This document shows, piece after piece, positions 1-6,876 of a stretch of DNA of 12,236 nucleotides (the first letter of the stretch is position 1; every line of letters starts with the position of its first letter). Made by a program: the position numbers and the translations under genes. The notes beneath the pieces are model-generated. The model searched no databases and had not been told where the DNA came from. It was given only the letters and a program-made list of their open reading frames with translations. Origin of the DNA: Chloroflexota bacterium (GTDB taxonomy: Bacteria > Chloroflexota > Anaerolineae > Anaerolineales > Villigracilaceae); assembly GCA_016191895.1 (NCBI GenBank), contig JACPVD010000260.1, forward strand, positions 1 to 12,236, given 5' to 3'.

Positions 1-1890
1 ACCGGCCTCAAAGGCACAAAAGCAAGCGACGCAAAGAAGATCGAAGCGCTCATCTTCGGCACGCTCGAAACCCTCGTCCGCGAAGGGATCGACCCCGATA
101 TGGTCGCCGCCTCCATCAACACGCTCGAATTCAACCTGCGCGAAAACAATACCGGCGCCTTCCCGCGCGGCATCGCCATCATGCTCCGCGCCCTCACCAC
201 CTGGCTTCACGAAGATGACCCGTTCAAACTGCTCGCCTTTGAATCGCCTCTCAACGAAATCAAAACGCGACTCGCATCCGACAAACGTTACTTCGAAAAC
301 TTGATCAAGACTCATTTACTGGAGAACGTCCACCGCACGACCCTGCGCTTCAAACCGGACCCGGAACTGGGCCGCCGTTTCGAAGAGGAGGAGACTACCC
401 GGTTGGATACCATTCGCGAATCGATGAGCGCGGCAGAATTAAAGGAGTGCGTAAAAAATACCAAACGCCTCAAGGAATTGCAGGAGACCCCCAATTCACC
501 CGAAGCGCTGGCAACGATGCCCTTCCTTCAACTCTCTGATCTGGAAAAGGAAAACAAGATCGTTCCCATCGAACAGATTCAGGTGCAGGATACCACCGTG
601 TTGTATCACGACCTGTTTACGAACGGCATCGTCTACCTCGATCTCGCCTTTGACATGAATGCGCTTCCCAAAGAATTGCTTCCACTCACAGAGATATTCG
701 CCAAATGCCTCACCGAAATGGGCACAACGGAATATGACTATGTCAAACTCTCGCAACGAATCGGAAAAAGCACGGGCGGAATCTACGGCAATTCGGTCAG
801 CGCGACAGTTCGAGGGTCGAGAGAGACCGTCAGCAAGTTAATGGTGCGCGGTAAATCCACAGTCGGGCAGTCCGGCGAATTGTTGAACATCCTCAAAGAT
901 ATCCTGCTCAACACAAACTTCGACAACCGCGAACGACTCAAGCAGATCGTGCTGGAGGAAAAGTCCGGGCTTGAGTCGTCCATCGTCCCGCGCGGACATA
1001 TCTTCGCAAACCAGCGCGTGAGGGCGCAATTCGGCGGCGCAGGCTGGGTCAGCGACCAGACTCACGGCATCGGCTATCTTTTTGCCCTGCGCCAACTTGC
1101 AAAAGACATCGATAAAAAATGGGACGAGGTTCTGCAAAAACTCGAGACCATGCGAAACCTGCTTATCAACGGGAAGGCCATGCTCTGCAATGTGACGCTC
1201 GACTCGGAACATTGGAAATCGTTCAGGCCGCATTTCGAAAATTTCATCTTTGCGATTCCCGAAAAGGACCTTCGACCTTCGACCTTTGATATTAAACCTG
1301 CCATCCAAAAAGAAGGTTTGACAATTCCGGCACAAGTCAACTACGTGGGCAAGGCCGCAAACCTGTACGACCTCGGCTACGAATTCGACGGCTCCGCGGA
1401 AGTGATCACCGGCTACTTGCGCATGGCCTATCTCTGGGAAAAGGTGCGCGTGCAGGGCGGCGCGTATGGTGGCTTCTGCGTCTTCGACAGCAACTCCGGG
1501 GTATTTTCCTTTCTCTCCTATCGCGATCCCAACCTCGACGCCACGTTAAAAAATTACGACGGCGCCGCCAATTACCTGAAACATCTCGACGCGAAATCAT
1601 TGAGCGACGGCGAACTCACCAAAGCCATCATTGCCGCCATCGGCGACATGGACTCGTATCAACTTCCCGATGCTAAAGGCTATTCATCCATGCTACGCTA
1701 TCTCACCGGCCGCACCGATGAAATCCGCCAAAAGGAACGCGATGAGATTCTCTCCACCAACGGCGAGGACTTTATTGCCTTCGGCGAAGTATTGGAAAAA
1801 GCGATCAAATCCGAAGCCGTTGCCGTCATCGGTTCACAGGCCGCCATCGAAGCCTCGAAAGCCGGGTTAAAGGCGACAAAGGTTTTATGA
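1..1890 (+). CDS. M16C metallopeptidase (presequence protease-like), 5' partial
   Basis: The reading frame is open from base 1 and ends at TGA 1888-1890, giving 629 visible residues. PreP/Cym1-type peptidases of family M16C are close to 970 residues, so about the first third, with the inverted zinc motif HxxEH, lies outside the window; an internal ATG at 100 is not a plausible start because homologous sequence continues upstream of it. Family-typical stretches are visible: the M16C-associated region with LFTNGIVYLDL (about residue 200), LTEMGTTEYDY, the SQRIGKSTGGI segment, PAQVNYVGKAANLYDLGY (about 440-460), and VRVQGGAYGGF with SYRDPNL near 480-510, where the Arg/Tyr-type substrate-binding residues of M16 C-terminal halves lie. 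The family degrades unstructured peptides inside a closed two-half chamber. No signal peptide can be judged. A tandem heptamer repeat lies at 1267-1287. nnr follows after 59 bases on the same strand and may be cotranscribed. Confidence 0.9.
   Translation, partial: TGLKGTKASDAKKIEALIFGTLETLVREGIDPDMVAASINTLEFNLRENNTGAFPRGIAIMLRALTTWLHEDDPFKLLAFESPLNEIKTRLASDKRYFENLIKTHLLENVHRTTLRFKPDPELGRRFEEEETTRLDTIRESMSAAELKECVKNTKRLKELQETPNSPEALATMPFLQLSDLEKENKIVPIEQIQVQDTTVLYHDLFTNGIVYLDLAFDMNALPKELLPLTEIFAKCLTEMGTTEYDYVKLSQRIGKSTGGIYGNSVSATVRGSRETVSKLMVRGKSTVGQSGELLNILKDILLNTNFDNRERLKQIVLEEKSGLESSIVPRGHIFANQRVRAQFGGAGWVSDQTHGIGYLFALRQLAKDIDKKWDEVLQKLETMRNLLINGKAMLCNVTLDSEHWKSFRPHFENFIFAIPEKDLRPSTFDIKPAIQKEGLTIPAQVNYVGKAANLYDLGYEFDGSAEVITGYLRMAYLWEKVRVQGGAYGGFCVFDSNSGVFSFLSYRDPNLDATLKNYDGAANYLKHLDAKSLSDGELTKAIIAAIGDMDSYQLPDAKGYSSMLRYLTGRTDEIRQKERDEILSTNGEDFIAFGEVLEKAIKSEAVAVIGSQAAIEASKAGLKATKVL
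1267..1287 (+). repeat. Tandem heptamer repeat, 3 x GACCTTC
   Basis: Three adjacent 7-mers, GACCTTC, GACCTTC and GACCTTT, occupy exactly 21 bases, or seven codons, inside the M16C peptidase gene. They are read as part of a short segment (EKDLRPSTFD) between two conserved blocks, where the family tolerates linkers. Twenty-one bases is the smallest heptamer array that leaves the reading frame intact. It may be related to the larger heptamer block in the hydroxylase gene at 10785-10847, although the unit sequence differs. Confidence 0.6.
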
Positions 1891-1949
1891 CTCGTAGCGC
1901 AGCAAGTTGAACCAGGTTAGCGCCGAGCCAGAAAATCAAGTAGGTTGAA

Positions 1950-3497
1950 ATGAAACTTGTAACCGTGTCCCAGATGCGGGCGATCGAACAAGAAGCCGAC
2001 GCAAACGGCCTTTCCTATGTCGAAATGATGGAAAACGCAGGCCGCGGACTTGCGGAGATCATCAACGAGATAGCAGAATTCAATGCGTGGGACGAAGCGC
2101 TTGGTCTCGTTGGCCCCGGCAATAATGGCGGCGATACGCTCGTCGCATTGACTCATCTTGCGGAGGCTGGCTGGCAAGCCCGCGCTTACATTCTCAGGCG
2201 AAAACGGGATGATGCGTTAGTCGCCCGCCTGTTGGACGCCGGCGGGGAAGTGACCTATGCCGAGAGCGACGGCAATTTTTCCGCGCTCGCATCCTGTTTT
2301 GAATCCGTCGACGTTTTACTCGATGGTTTGCTTGGCACCGGAATAAAACTTCCGCTCAAAACGGAAATTTCCCGCGTGTTGGAGCGATCGCTTTTCATTA
2401 TGGCGGATATGGAAGGGCGGCCTTTTGTAGTTGCAGTGGATTGTCCCTCCGGCGTGGATTGCGACTCCGGCGAGGTTGCGCTCGAATGTATTCCTGCGGA
2501 TCTGACTGTTACGATGGCCGCAGTCAAACGCGGACTGCTTAAGCTTCCCGCTTTCGAATTTGTCGGCGATTTGACCGCCGTTGACATCGGCCTGCCCGAT
2601 GACCTTCCCGCCTTTGCCGAATTAAGAACTGAAGTCGCGGATCATGGCCTTGTTGCCGGCCTCCTGCCTGACCGCGATCTCGACTCGCATAAAGGGACTT
2701 TTGGTACTGCATTAATAGCCGCCGGCTCGCTGACGTATACCGGCGCGGCATTCCTAGCTGGTTCTGCGGCGTATCGTTCCGGTGCGGGACTCGTTACTTT
2801 GGCCGTGCCTGAGCCTTTGCACGCAGTTCTTGCCGGGCAACTCCCCGAGGCCACATGGATTTTGCTTCCACATGAATCAGGCTTCATTTCGGAAACGGCT
2901 TCTAAAATTTTGTTGGATAACCTCAGCCGCGCCACCACTTTTCTTCTCGGCCCCGGCCTCGGCAATTCCGCTTCGACCGAAAAATTTGTCGAGGATGTGA
3001 TCTCCGCTGTAAAACTTCCGACAGTAATCGACGCCGATGGCCTTCGTCACCTGGCGCGGATTCCGAACTGGCACAAAAAGTTATCCGCCTTTGCTGTGCT
3101 GACGCCGCACCCCGGCGAAATGTCTGTGCTGACGGGGCTTTCAAAAGATGAGACACAGAACAATCGTGAGGGGATTGCGCTCAAATACGCAAAAGAATGG
3201 GGACACGTCGTCGTACTGAAAGGCGCATTTACCGTAATTGCCTCGCCTGATGGGCACATGACGGTCATCCCTGTTGGAACACCCGCCCTCGCTCATGCCG
3301 GCACCGGCGATGTGCTTGCCGGGCTGATCGTCGGCCTCCGCGCGCAAGGACTCGACGCCTACGACTCCGCTGTTGCCGGAGCCTACATCCACGCCCGCGC
3401 CGGCATCCTCGCCGCGGAAGATTTGGGCACAACAGCGTCCGTCCTTGCAAGCGATGTGTTGAACAACATTCCAGATGCGATCAGCGGGTTGGAATAG
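1950..3497 (+). CDS. nnr: Bifunctional NAD(P)H-hydrate epimerase / ADP-dependent dehydratase
   Basis: This 515-residue protein repairs damaged nicotinamide cofactors: the N-terminal YjeF_N domain interconverts R- and S-NAD(P)HX and the C-terminal ribokinase-like domain dehydrates S-NAD(P)HX back to NAD(P)H using ADP. Residues about 1-215 form the epimerase domain, with VEMMENAGRG near 24-33, the glycine-rich GPGNNGGD loop at 55-62 (phosphate-binding and catalytic Asp) and VAVDCPSGVDCDSG near 165-180. The dehydratase domain covers about 230-510, with HKGTFGTALIAAGS, LTPHPGEMSVL, VVLKGAFTVI and the HAGTGDVLAG signature (GTGD at 451-454). Length is normal for the fused form. ATG 1950 is preceded by a weak AGG seven bases upstream; the family N-terminus (VSQMRAIEQEAD) begins almost at once, so this start is secure. 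It follows the peptidase by 59 bases and converges with the gene at 3559-4095. Confidence 0.95.
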   Translation: MKLVTVSQMRAIEQEADANGLSYVEMMENAGRGLAEIINEIAEFNAWDEALGLVGPGNNGGDTLVALTHLAEAGWQARAYILRRKRDDALVARLLDAGGEVTYAESDGNFSALASCFESVDVLLDGLLGTGIKLPLKTEISRVLERSLFIMADMEGRPFVVAVDCPSGVDCDSGEVALECIPADLTVTMAAVKRGLLKLPAFEFVGDLTAVDIGLPDDLPAFAELRTEVADHGLVAGLLPDRDLDSHKGTFGTALIAAGSLTYTGAAFLAGSAAYRSGAGLVTLAVPEPLHAVLAGQLPEATWILLPHESGFISETASKILLDNLSRATTFLLGPGLGNSASTEKFVEDVISAVKLPTVIDADGLRHLARIPNWHKKLSAFAVLTPHPGEMSVLTGLSKDETQNNREGIALKYAKEWGHVVVLKGAFTVIASPDGHMTVIPVGTPALAHAGTGDVLAGLIVGLRAQGLDAYDSAVAGAYIHARAGILAAEDLGTTASVLASDVLNNIPDAISGLE

Positions 3498-3558
3498 ATA
3501 TTTGAGTTGCTCTTCCTATCAACGATATCGCGAATTTCACAGGCTGGTTTTGTGGGAA

Positions 3559-4095
3559 CTATCCCCGCTTCATGGGCATGAGTGCGCAAATTCTTTGGTT
3601 GCCGTCAAAAAGCACAATGGGGTCGTTTGGCTTGTTGGCGCGAAAATAGAGCCTGAAGTTGAATTTCAAGGTAAGCAAAAAGTCCACATACTTTCCATTG
3701 AGAAGCAGATCGCGCGGGCCGGCGTAATGTTGCCCGCTTTGTTCTTTGATGAGACCTTCGATGCCGAAATAGTGTTCGGCTGGCCAATCCAGAACTCGTA
3801 GAAAGGTCTCTGCTGGTATGGTTTTTTCCGGGAGGTGCTCATTCGGTTGCAGAAACGTTGTATCAAGAATGATGTGTCCATCCGTGGCAAAATGCGTGCC
3901 GTCTGGCAGGGCGCAGGTGGCCGCCCATTTGATATTTGTCGCAGGGATGCTTTTAACGTCGAGAGGCTTGTAGCCCGCGCGGTCATATTCAATGAACGCC
4001 GCGCAGCGTTGGCATTGAGTGATTCCCGCCTCCCGTATCATGTTTCTCAATGGCCCGTTGCAGATTGGGCAATCGGGAAAATCAGGTTGAGTCAT
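3559..4095 (-). CDS. Zinc-ribbon protein of unknown function, possible clamp-like fold
   Basis: I do not recognise this 178-residue protein as a named family. It opens with a probable zinc ribbon: CPIC at 9-12 and CQRC at 28-31. The remainder has no membrane segment or signal peptide. Two short stretches recall the bacterial DNA sliding clamp DnaN: FATDGH at 69-74, followed by an IPAETFLRVLD segment similar to the clamp's IPARxLxxLL, and a C-terminal KYVDFLLTLK ... ALMPMKRG resembling KYLLDALKAL ... VIMPMR at the end of DnaN. The protein is under half the length of DnaN, so it would be at most about one clamp domain; this is a weak inference from motifs. ATG 4095 has a good ribosome-binding site (GAGGAAG, about five bases upstream). 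It is monocistronic in appearance: a terminator for the upstream SPFH gene lies at 4257-4288, and nnr converges on it downstream. Confidence 0.75.
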   Translation of the reverse strand: MTQPDFPDCPICNGPLRNMIREAGITQCQRCAAFIEYDRAGYKPLDVKSIPATNIKWAATCALPDGTHFATDGHIILDTTFLQPNEHLPEKTIPAETFLRVLDWPAEHYFGIEGLIKEQSGQHYAGPRDLLLNGKYVDFLLTLKFNFRLYFRANKPNDPIVLFDGNQRICALMPMKRG

Positions 4096-4207
4096 CGGCT
4101 TCCTCGTTTTATATCCATCGGTTGATTACCTTACACTCTTAAAATCGTGACACAGACCGCGAAACGCGCTGACCCGTGCGCTGCCCGCATCCCAGAGAAC
4201 CAAAAAA

Positions 4208-4237
4208 TCTGCATCCATCTGCATTTTTTTGCGTCCA
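4208..4237. repeat. Short direct repeat, TCTGCATCCA / TCTGCATTTT
   Basis: Two copies of TCTGCAT lie ten bases apart, flanked by A- and T-runs, in the intergenic region next to the SPFH terminator. Its look (ATCTGCATCC ATCTGCATTT followed by TGCGTCC) recalls a short repeat scattered through intergenic DNA of several environmental bacteria; that resemblance is from memory and unverified. Confidence 0.35.
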
Positions 4238-4256
4238 AAAAACAAAGCGTAAGGGT

Positions 4257-4288
4257 ATCAAAAAACGCCCCTCAAAAGAGAGGCGTTT
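4257..4288 (-). terminator. Rho-independent terminator of the SPFH gene
   Basis: Read on the minus strand, an 11-base stem (AAACGCCTCTC pairing with GAGGGGCGTTT, with one G-U pair) encloses a TTTT loop and runs into a T-tract of about six. It starts 14 bases beyond the SPFH stop codon, the right place for an intrinsic terminator. On the plus strand there is no comparable U-tract, so it acts for the leftward genes. Confidence 0.88.
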
Positions 4289-4302
4289 CCTGTTTTCCAA
4301 GT

Positions 4303-5337
4303 CTAGCTATTCATAAACTCTTCCAGCGCATCCTTGCTGATTCGGTATGCCTTGCCGACTTTCTTGGCCTTCAGGCTTTTATCCTTGATGGCTTCGAGGA
4401 TGTCATCTTCGGTCACTTTCATGAACTGCGCCGCTTCAGCGGGAGTCATGATGTCGGGCATCTTCGAGCCGGCGGCCCCGGCGCCCGCGCCGGTGTTCTG
4501 CATACCGCCCTGCAAGGCCTGTCCCATCAAATTGCCGATGCCCATTCCAGCGCCGATTCCAGCCGTGAGGCCGGCGCCGCCGCTTTGGTTGTTGGCCGCT
4601 TCGCGCATCGCATCCGCCGCCTGCAACTGGGAGTAGGTCGCCACATCGAGGTAGCCCGCATCGCGCAATTCCTGCGCCGACTTCTGGGTAGGCTTGAGGC
4701 TTCCGATGTAAAAGGTCTTGAGGGTTAATCCCATCGCGTCGAAATCATCCTTCGTCTTTGCGCGAACGGCCGAGCCTAATTCTTCGATCATGCCGCTAAG
4801 CTTCGTCCCGAGGTTAGGGGTTTCGCCAAGCACATCCCCAAGTTTGGAAACCAACATTGTCTTAAGGCGTTCTTCGATCTCCGAGGTGTGATAACTTCCC
4901 GTCGTGCCGACGATCTGCGTGACGAACTGTTGCGGATCTTTCACCTGAAACGAGAACGTCCCAAAGCCCTGCAGGAAGAACCATCCCAACCCCACGCCGG
5001 GCGTCTGGATGATGATCGGCTGCGCCGTGCCCCATTTCATGTTCGCAAATTCCTTCATCGACACGAAGTACACTTCCGCCGGGAACGGCGTGCGGTCGTT
5101 GATGGCCTTGCCGATGAAATCGATCAATTTCGGGATGTTCGCGGTGGCGATGGTGTGCCGACCCGCCTTGAACACATCCAGCGCGTTGCCGTCGCGGAAG
5201 AACACCGCCGCCTGGCTCTCGCGCACGATCACCTGCGAGCCGATGCGGTAATCGCCAATCCCCGATTCGGGAAAGCGGTGTACGATCTCGTTCTTCATTT
5301 CGTTCGGGTATTCAATGACATCAAAAATCCTGGCCAT
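4303..5337 (-). CDS. SPFH-domain protein (YdjI/virion-core-like) with C-terminal excisionase-type HTH
   Basis: This 344-residue protein has three parts. Residues about 1-240 form an SPFH/band-7 domain of the YdjI type (COG4260), recognised by IVRESQAAVFFRDGNALDVF, the GRHTIATANIPKL stretch and the VYFVSMKEFANMKWGT strand pair. Residues about 250-290 are a Gly/Ala/Met-rich flexible linker. Residues about 293-344 are a MerR/excisionase-like helix-turn-helix: MTPAEAAQFMKVTEDDILEAIKD, then KAKKVGKAYRISKDALEEF, where the last part matches the usual wing and final helix. YdjI relatives more commonly end in a zinc ribbon. SPFH proteins assemble membrane-associated scaffolds, but no transmembrane helix is seen here. 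The excisionase-like domain may bind DNA or act as an adaptor for protein contacts. ATG 5337 is fixed by a strong AAAGGAG site about seven bases upstream. A terminator follows the gene, and 233 bases with a -10-like TATAAT precede it, so it is probably its own transcription unit. Confidence 0.87.
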   Translation of the reverse strand: MARIFDVIEYPNEMKNEIVHRFPESGIGDYRIGSQVIVRESQAAVFFRDGNALDVFKAGRHTIATANIPKLIDFIGKAINDRTPFPAEVYFVSMKEFANMKWGTAQPIIIQTPGVGLGWFFLQGFGTFSFQVKDPQQFVTQIVGTTGSYHTSEIEERLKTMLVSKLGDVLGETPNLGTKLSGMIEELGSAVRAKTKDDFDAMGLTLKTFYIGSLKPTQKSAQELRDAGYLDVATYSQLQAADAMREAANNQSGGAGLTAGIGAGMGIGNLMGQALQGGMQNTGAGAGAAGSKMPDIMTPAEAAQFMKVTEDDILEAIKDKSLKAKKVGKAYRISKDALEEFMNS

Positions 5338-5340
5338 GTT

Positions 5341-5352
5341 TATCTCCTTTTG
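5341..5352 (-). promoter_or_regulatory. Ribosome-binding site of the SPFH gene
   Basis: On the minus strand AAAAGGAGATAA stands just ahead of ATG 5337, with the AGGAG core about seven bases from the start. It is the strongest Shine-Dalgarno match seen in the window and decides the start of the SPFH gene. Confidence 0.8.
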
Positions 5353-5365
5353 GTTTCTCGCTCAA

Positions 5366-5371
5366 ATTATA
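5366..5371 (-). promoter_or_regulatory. Candidate -10 element for the SPFH gene
   Basis: A perfect TATAAT on the minus strand lies about 30 bases before the SPFH start codon. No good TTGACA-like hexamer stands 16-18 bases upstream of it, so promoter identity is tentative; the AT-rich stretch around it and its placement before a strong ribosome-binding site favour it. Confidence 0.4.
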
Positions 5372-5445
5372 GTCCAATTTTTCTACAACCTTTTTACGAA
5401 TTCCGCCCCCCAAACGTTTCATGCTTCGAGGGAAAGAATCCGCCT

Positions 5446-5457
5446 GAAAAGCTTTTC
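5446..5457. repeat. 12-base perfect palindrome GAAAAGCTTTTC
   Basis: A perfect 12-base palindrome lies about 75-85 bases upstream of the TATAAT element of the SPFH gene. It could be an operator half-site pair or a chance palindrome; no second copy was seen in the window. Confidence 0.25.
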
Positions 5458-5516
5458 TTCATCCCAATCAGCGCAACCCGCCCACCTGCAACCTGATCCC
5501 GTTTTCGGGGCCTTTT

Positions 5517-5570
5517 CGGAGTCTGTAAACTCTACTTGCAGACATCCCGAAGTAGAACTTCGGGGCTCCG
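5517..5570. repeat. Nested inverted repeats next to the xdhC stop codon
   Basis: CGGAG (5517-5521) pairs with CTCCG (5566-5570). Inside it, GTCTG (5521-5525) pairs with CAGAC (5539-5543), and CCCGAAGT (5546-5553) pairs with ACTTCGGG (5557-5564) around a 3-base loop. An alternative 7-base pairing, TCTACTT (5531-5537) with AAGTAGA (5550-5556), would exclude the last hairpin. The block abuts the xdhC stop. The 8-base stem could slow or end transcription of xdhC, but no T-tract follows on the minus strand, so it is not a standard terminator. Confidence 0.55.
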
Positions 5571-6362
5571 CTACCGGCTCATCGACTTTCCCGTCCCCTT
5601 ATCGCGCAGCATCATCACCTCGGCCATGGTGCTGACTGCAATTTCCTCCGGCGTTTCGGCCTGCAACTCCAACCCCATCGGCGAGCGGACTTTGGCGATC
5701 TTCGCCTCCGCTATGCCTTTCTTTTTTAGCGCTTTGACCGTCGTTGCCCAGCGCCGCTTCGAGCCGATGACTCCGATATACGCGGCGGCAGAATCAAGCA
5801 ACGGGGAGAGTCCCGCCGCATCGACGGCTGATCCCCTTGTCGTTAAGATCAGAACCGTTCGTTTGTCGATTGAAATATGATTCGGGAGGTCGTCCATTTT
5901 AACCGGGTAGTAGGCATCCGCGCCGGGAGTCGTCTCTTCATTGCAAAACTCCGCGCGGTCATCGCTGACGGCGACTCGATACCCAAGCCATTTCGCAAGA
6001 TGAACAACCGCCTTGCCCACATGCCCCGCGCCAATGACGACGAGAAGCGGGGGAGGAAGAATGGGTTCCACAAACACCTCCACCTGACCGCCGCACACAC
6101 CGGGATCGCCACGCGAGGGATCGGCCATGTTGTAATGCAAAAGCCGCGGCTGGCCGTCGCTGATCGCCATCCACGCTTCATCGAGCACGCGATGCTCGAG
6201 GTCGCCGCCGCCGACCGTGCCGATAAAATGCCCGTCGGGATAGACGAGCATTTTGCTTCCGACATGTCTTGGCGTGGAGCCTTCGCTGCTTGTCACCGTG
6301 CAAAGCGCGGCAGAGCCGTTATTCTTTTCGAGTTCTGACAGGGCTTGATAAATGGAATTCAC
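5571..6362 (-). CDS. xdhC: XdhC/CoxI-family molybdenum cofactor chaperone
   Basis: XdhC-type proteins bind molybdenum cofactor, help convert it to the sulfurated form and hand it to xanthine dehydrogenase-family apoenzymes. With the GTG start at 6360-6362 the protein has 263 residues, the usual size. The N-terminal XdhC_CoxI domain has the conserved AALCTVTSSEGSTPR (Cys21) and GTVGGGDLE, and GVCGGQVEVFVEP (Cys90); the C-terminal Rossmann domain has VVIGAGHVGKAV (111-116 glycine loop), AVSDDRAEF, YIGVIGSKRR and the SPMGLELQAETPEEIAVS signature. The frame stays open another 82 codons upstream, but that segment overlaps the neighbouring gene and has no family similarity, whereas GTG 6362 sits seven or so bases after GGAAG and right before the family's start. 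Only 20 bases separate it from the upstream 110-residue gene, so the two are probably cotranscribed. Its likely client, a hydroxylase subunit, is encoded at 9831-12236 on the same strand. Confidence 0.92.
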   Translation of the reverse strand: MNSIYQALSELEKNNGSAALCTVTSSEGSTPRHVGSKMLVYPDGHFIGTVGGGDLEHRVLDEAWMAISDGQPRLLHYNMADPSRGDPGVCGGQVEVFVEPILPPPLLVVIGAGHVGKAVVHLAKWLGYRVAVSDDRAEFCNEETTPGADAYYPVKMDDLPNHISIDKRTVLILTTRGSAVDAAGLSPLLDSAAAYIGVIGSKRRWATTVKALKKKGIAEAKIAKVRSPMGLELQAETPEEIAVSTMAEVMMLRDKGTGKSMSR

Positions 6363-6382
6363 TGGGCGCTTCCAAAAAAAAG

Positions 6383-6715
6383 TTACGCTATTTCCTTGGC
6401 GGCAACCCGCGTGCGAATCGCTTCGACCAAAATATGAACGTATTCCATTCCTTTTTTGGAAGGGTTTTTTCCATAATGCTTCCAGCGCCGCGACTCGAAG
6501 AAGAGGCAGGTTCGCAGGTCGGTGAGCGATTGCGTGGGTTCCTTGTTTTCGCGAAATAATTTTACGCCCCGTTCGGCGACTTCGCGGCATTTCTTGAAGG
6601 AGCCCCAATGTTTGTAGCCGTTAAAGGTTAGTGCGAAGAGTTCGATCTTTTTCCAGCTCGCGCGCTGGCTGGGGATGTCTTTTTCGATCAATTGGGAATT
6701 TGGGATTTTGTCCAT
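6383..6715 (-). CDS. Conserved-looking hypothetical protein, 110 residues
   Basis: I do not recognise a named family. The protein is basic and rich in aromatic residues, predicted mostly helical from its composition, with a WKKIELFALTFNGYKHWGSF block (21-40) and a second block LRTCLFFESRRWKHYG (67-82). The paired Trp/His/Tyr positions (KHWG, RWKHYG) suggest a structured soluble domain. There is no signal peptide, membrane segment or metal-binding cysteine pair. ATG 6715 is chosen because a GAAAG-type ribosome-binding site precedes it and the frame upstream (to 6787) codes an unrelated Arg/Thr-rich tail. It lies 161 bases downstream of the HepT-like gene and 20 bases upstream of xdhC, so it probably shares a transcript with xdhC. 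Confidence 0.7.
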   Translation of the reverse strand: MDKIPNSQLIEKDIPSQRASWKKIELFALTFNGYKHWGSFKKCREVAERGVKLFRENKEPTQSLTDLRTCLFFESRRWKHYGKNPSKKGMEYVHILVEAIRTRVAAKEIA

Positions 6716-6876
6716 GGTTTCTTTCGGTTGGTTTGCGCGCTTAACGCATGTGCGGCGGGGGTAGAGGGTGCGTCGCACTTGCTTCAACAGAACAATCTAA
6801 TCGAACAGATTCGTCTGATTTACGAGACTCGGTTGCCCGCCTGGTCTCCCATTCGGGGGTGATATACGACGCGCTG

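Larger units (their letters stand above)
4096..4302. other. Intergenic region between SPFH gene and zinc-ribbon gene
   Basis: This 207-base region holds, in the direction of the minus-strand genes, the intrinsic terminator of the SPFH gene, then a small repeat containing a direct TCTGCAT duplication, then presumably the promoter of the zinc-ribbon gene. No convincing -35/-10 pair could be picked out. An open frame on the plus strand crosses it but overlaps the SPFH gene antisense and looks like a shadow. Confidence 0.5.

Noticed and set aside
3498..3558. Possible bidirectional terminator between nnr and the zinc-ribbon gene
   Set aside because: The 61-base convergent gap has only a CGATATCG palindrome and no GC-rich stem with a T-tract.
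4147..4728. Plus-strand open frame of 193 residues across the SPFH 3' end
   Set aside because: It is antisense to the well-supported SPFH gene and its terminator, with an Arg/His/Gly-rich translation typical of a shadow frame.
6383..6608. Longer XdhC reading frame starting at ATG 6608 (345 residues)
   Set aside because: The extra 82 residues overlap the 110-residue gene in another frame and show no XdhC similarity; GTG 6362 has a ribosome-binding site and gives the normal family length.
6716..6876. Possible small gene or MntA remnant after the HepT-like gene
   Set aside because: The 161-base gap shows no GSX10DXD-like sequence in any frame and no ribosome-binding site with a sensible start; the two overlapping open frames are shadows.
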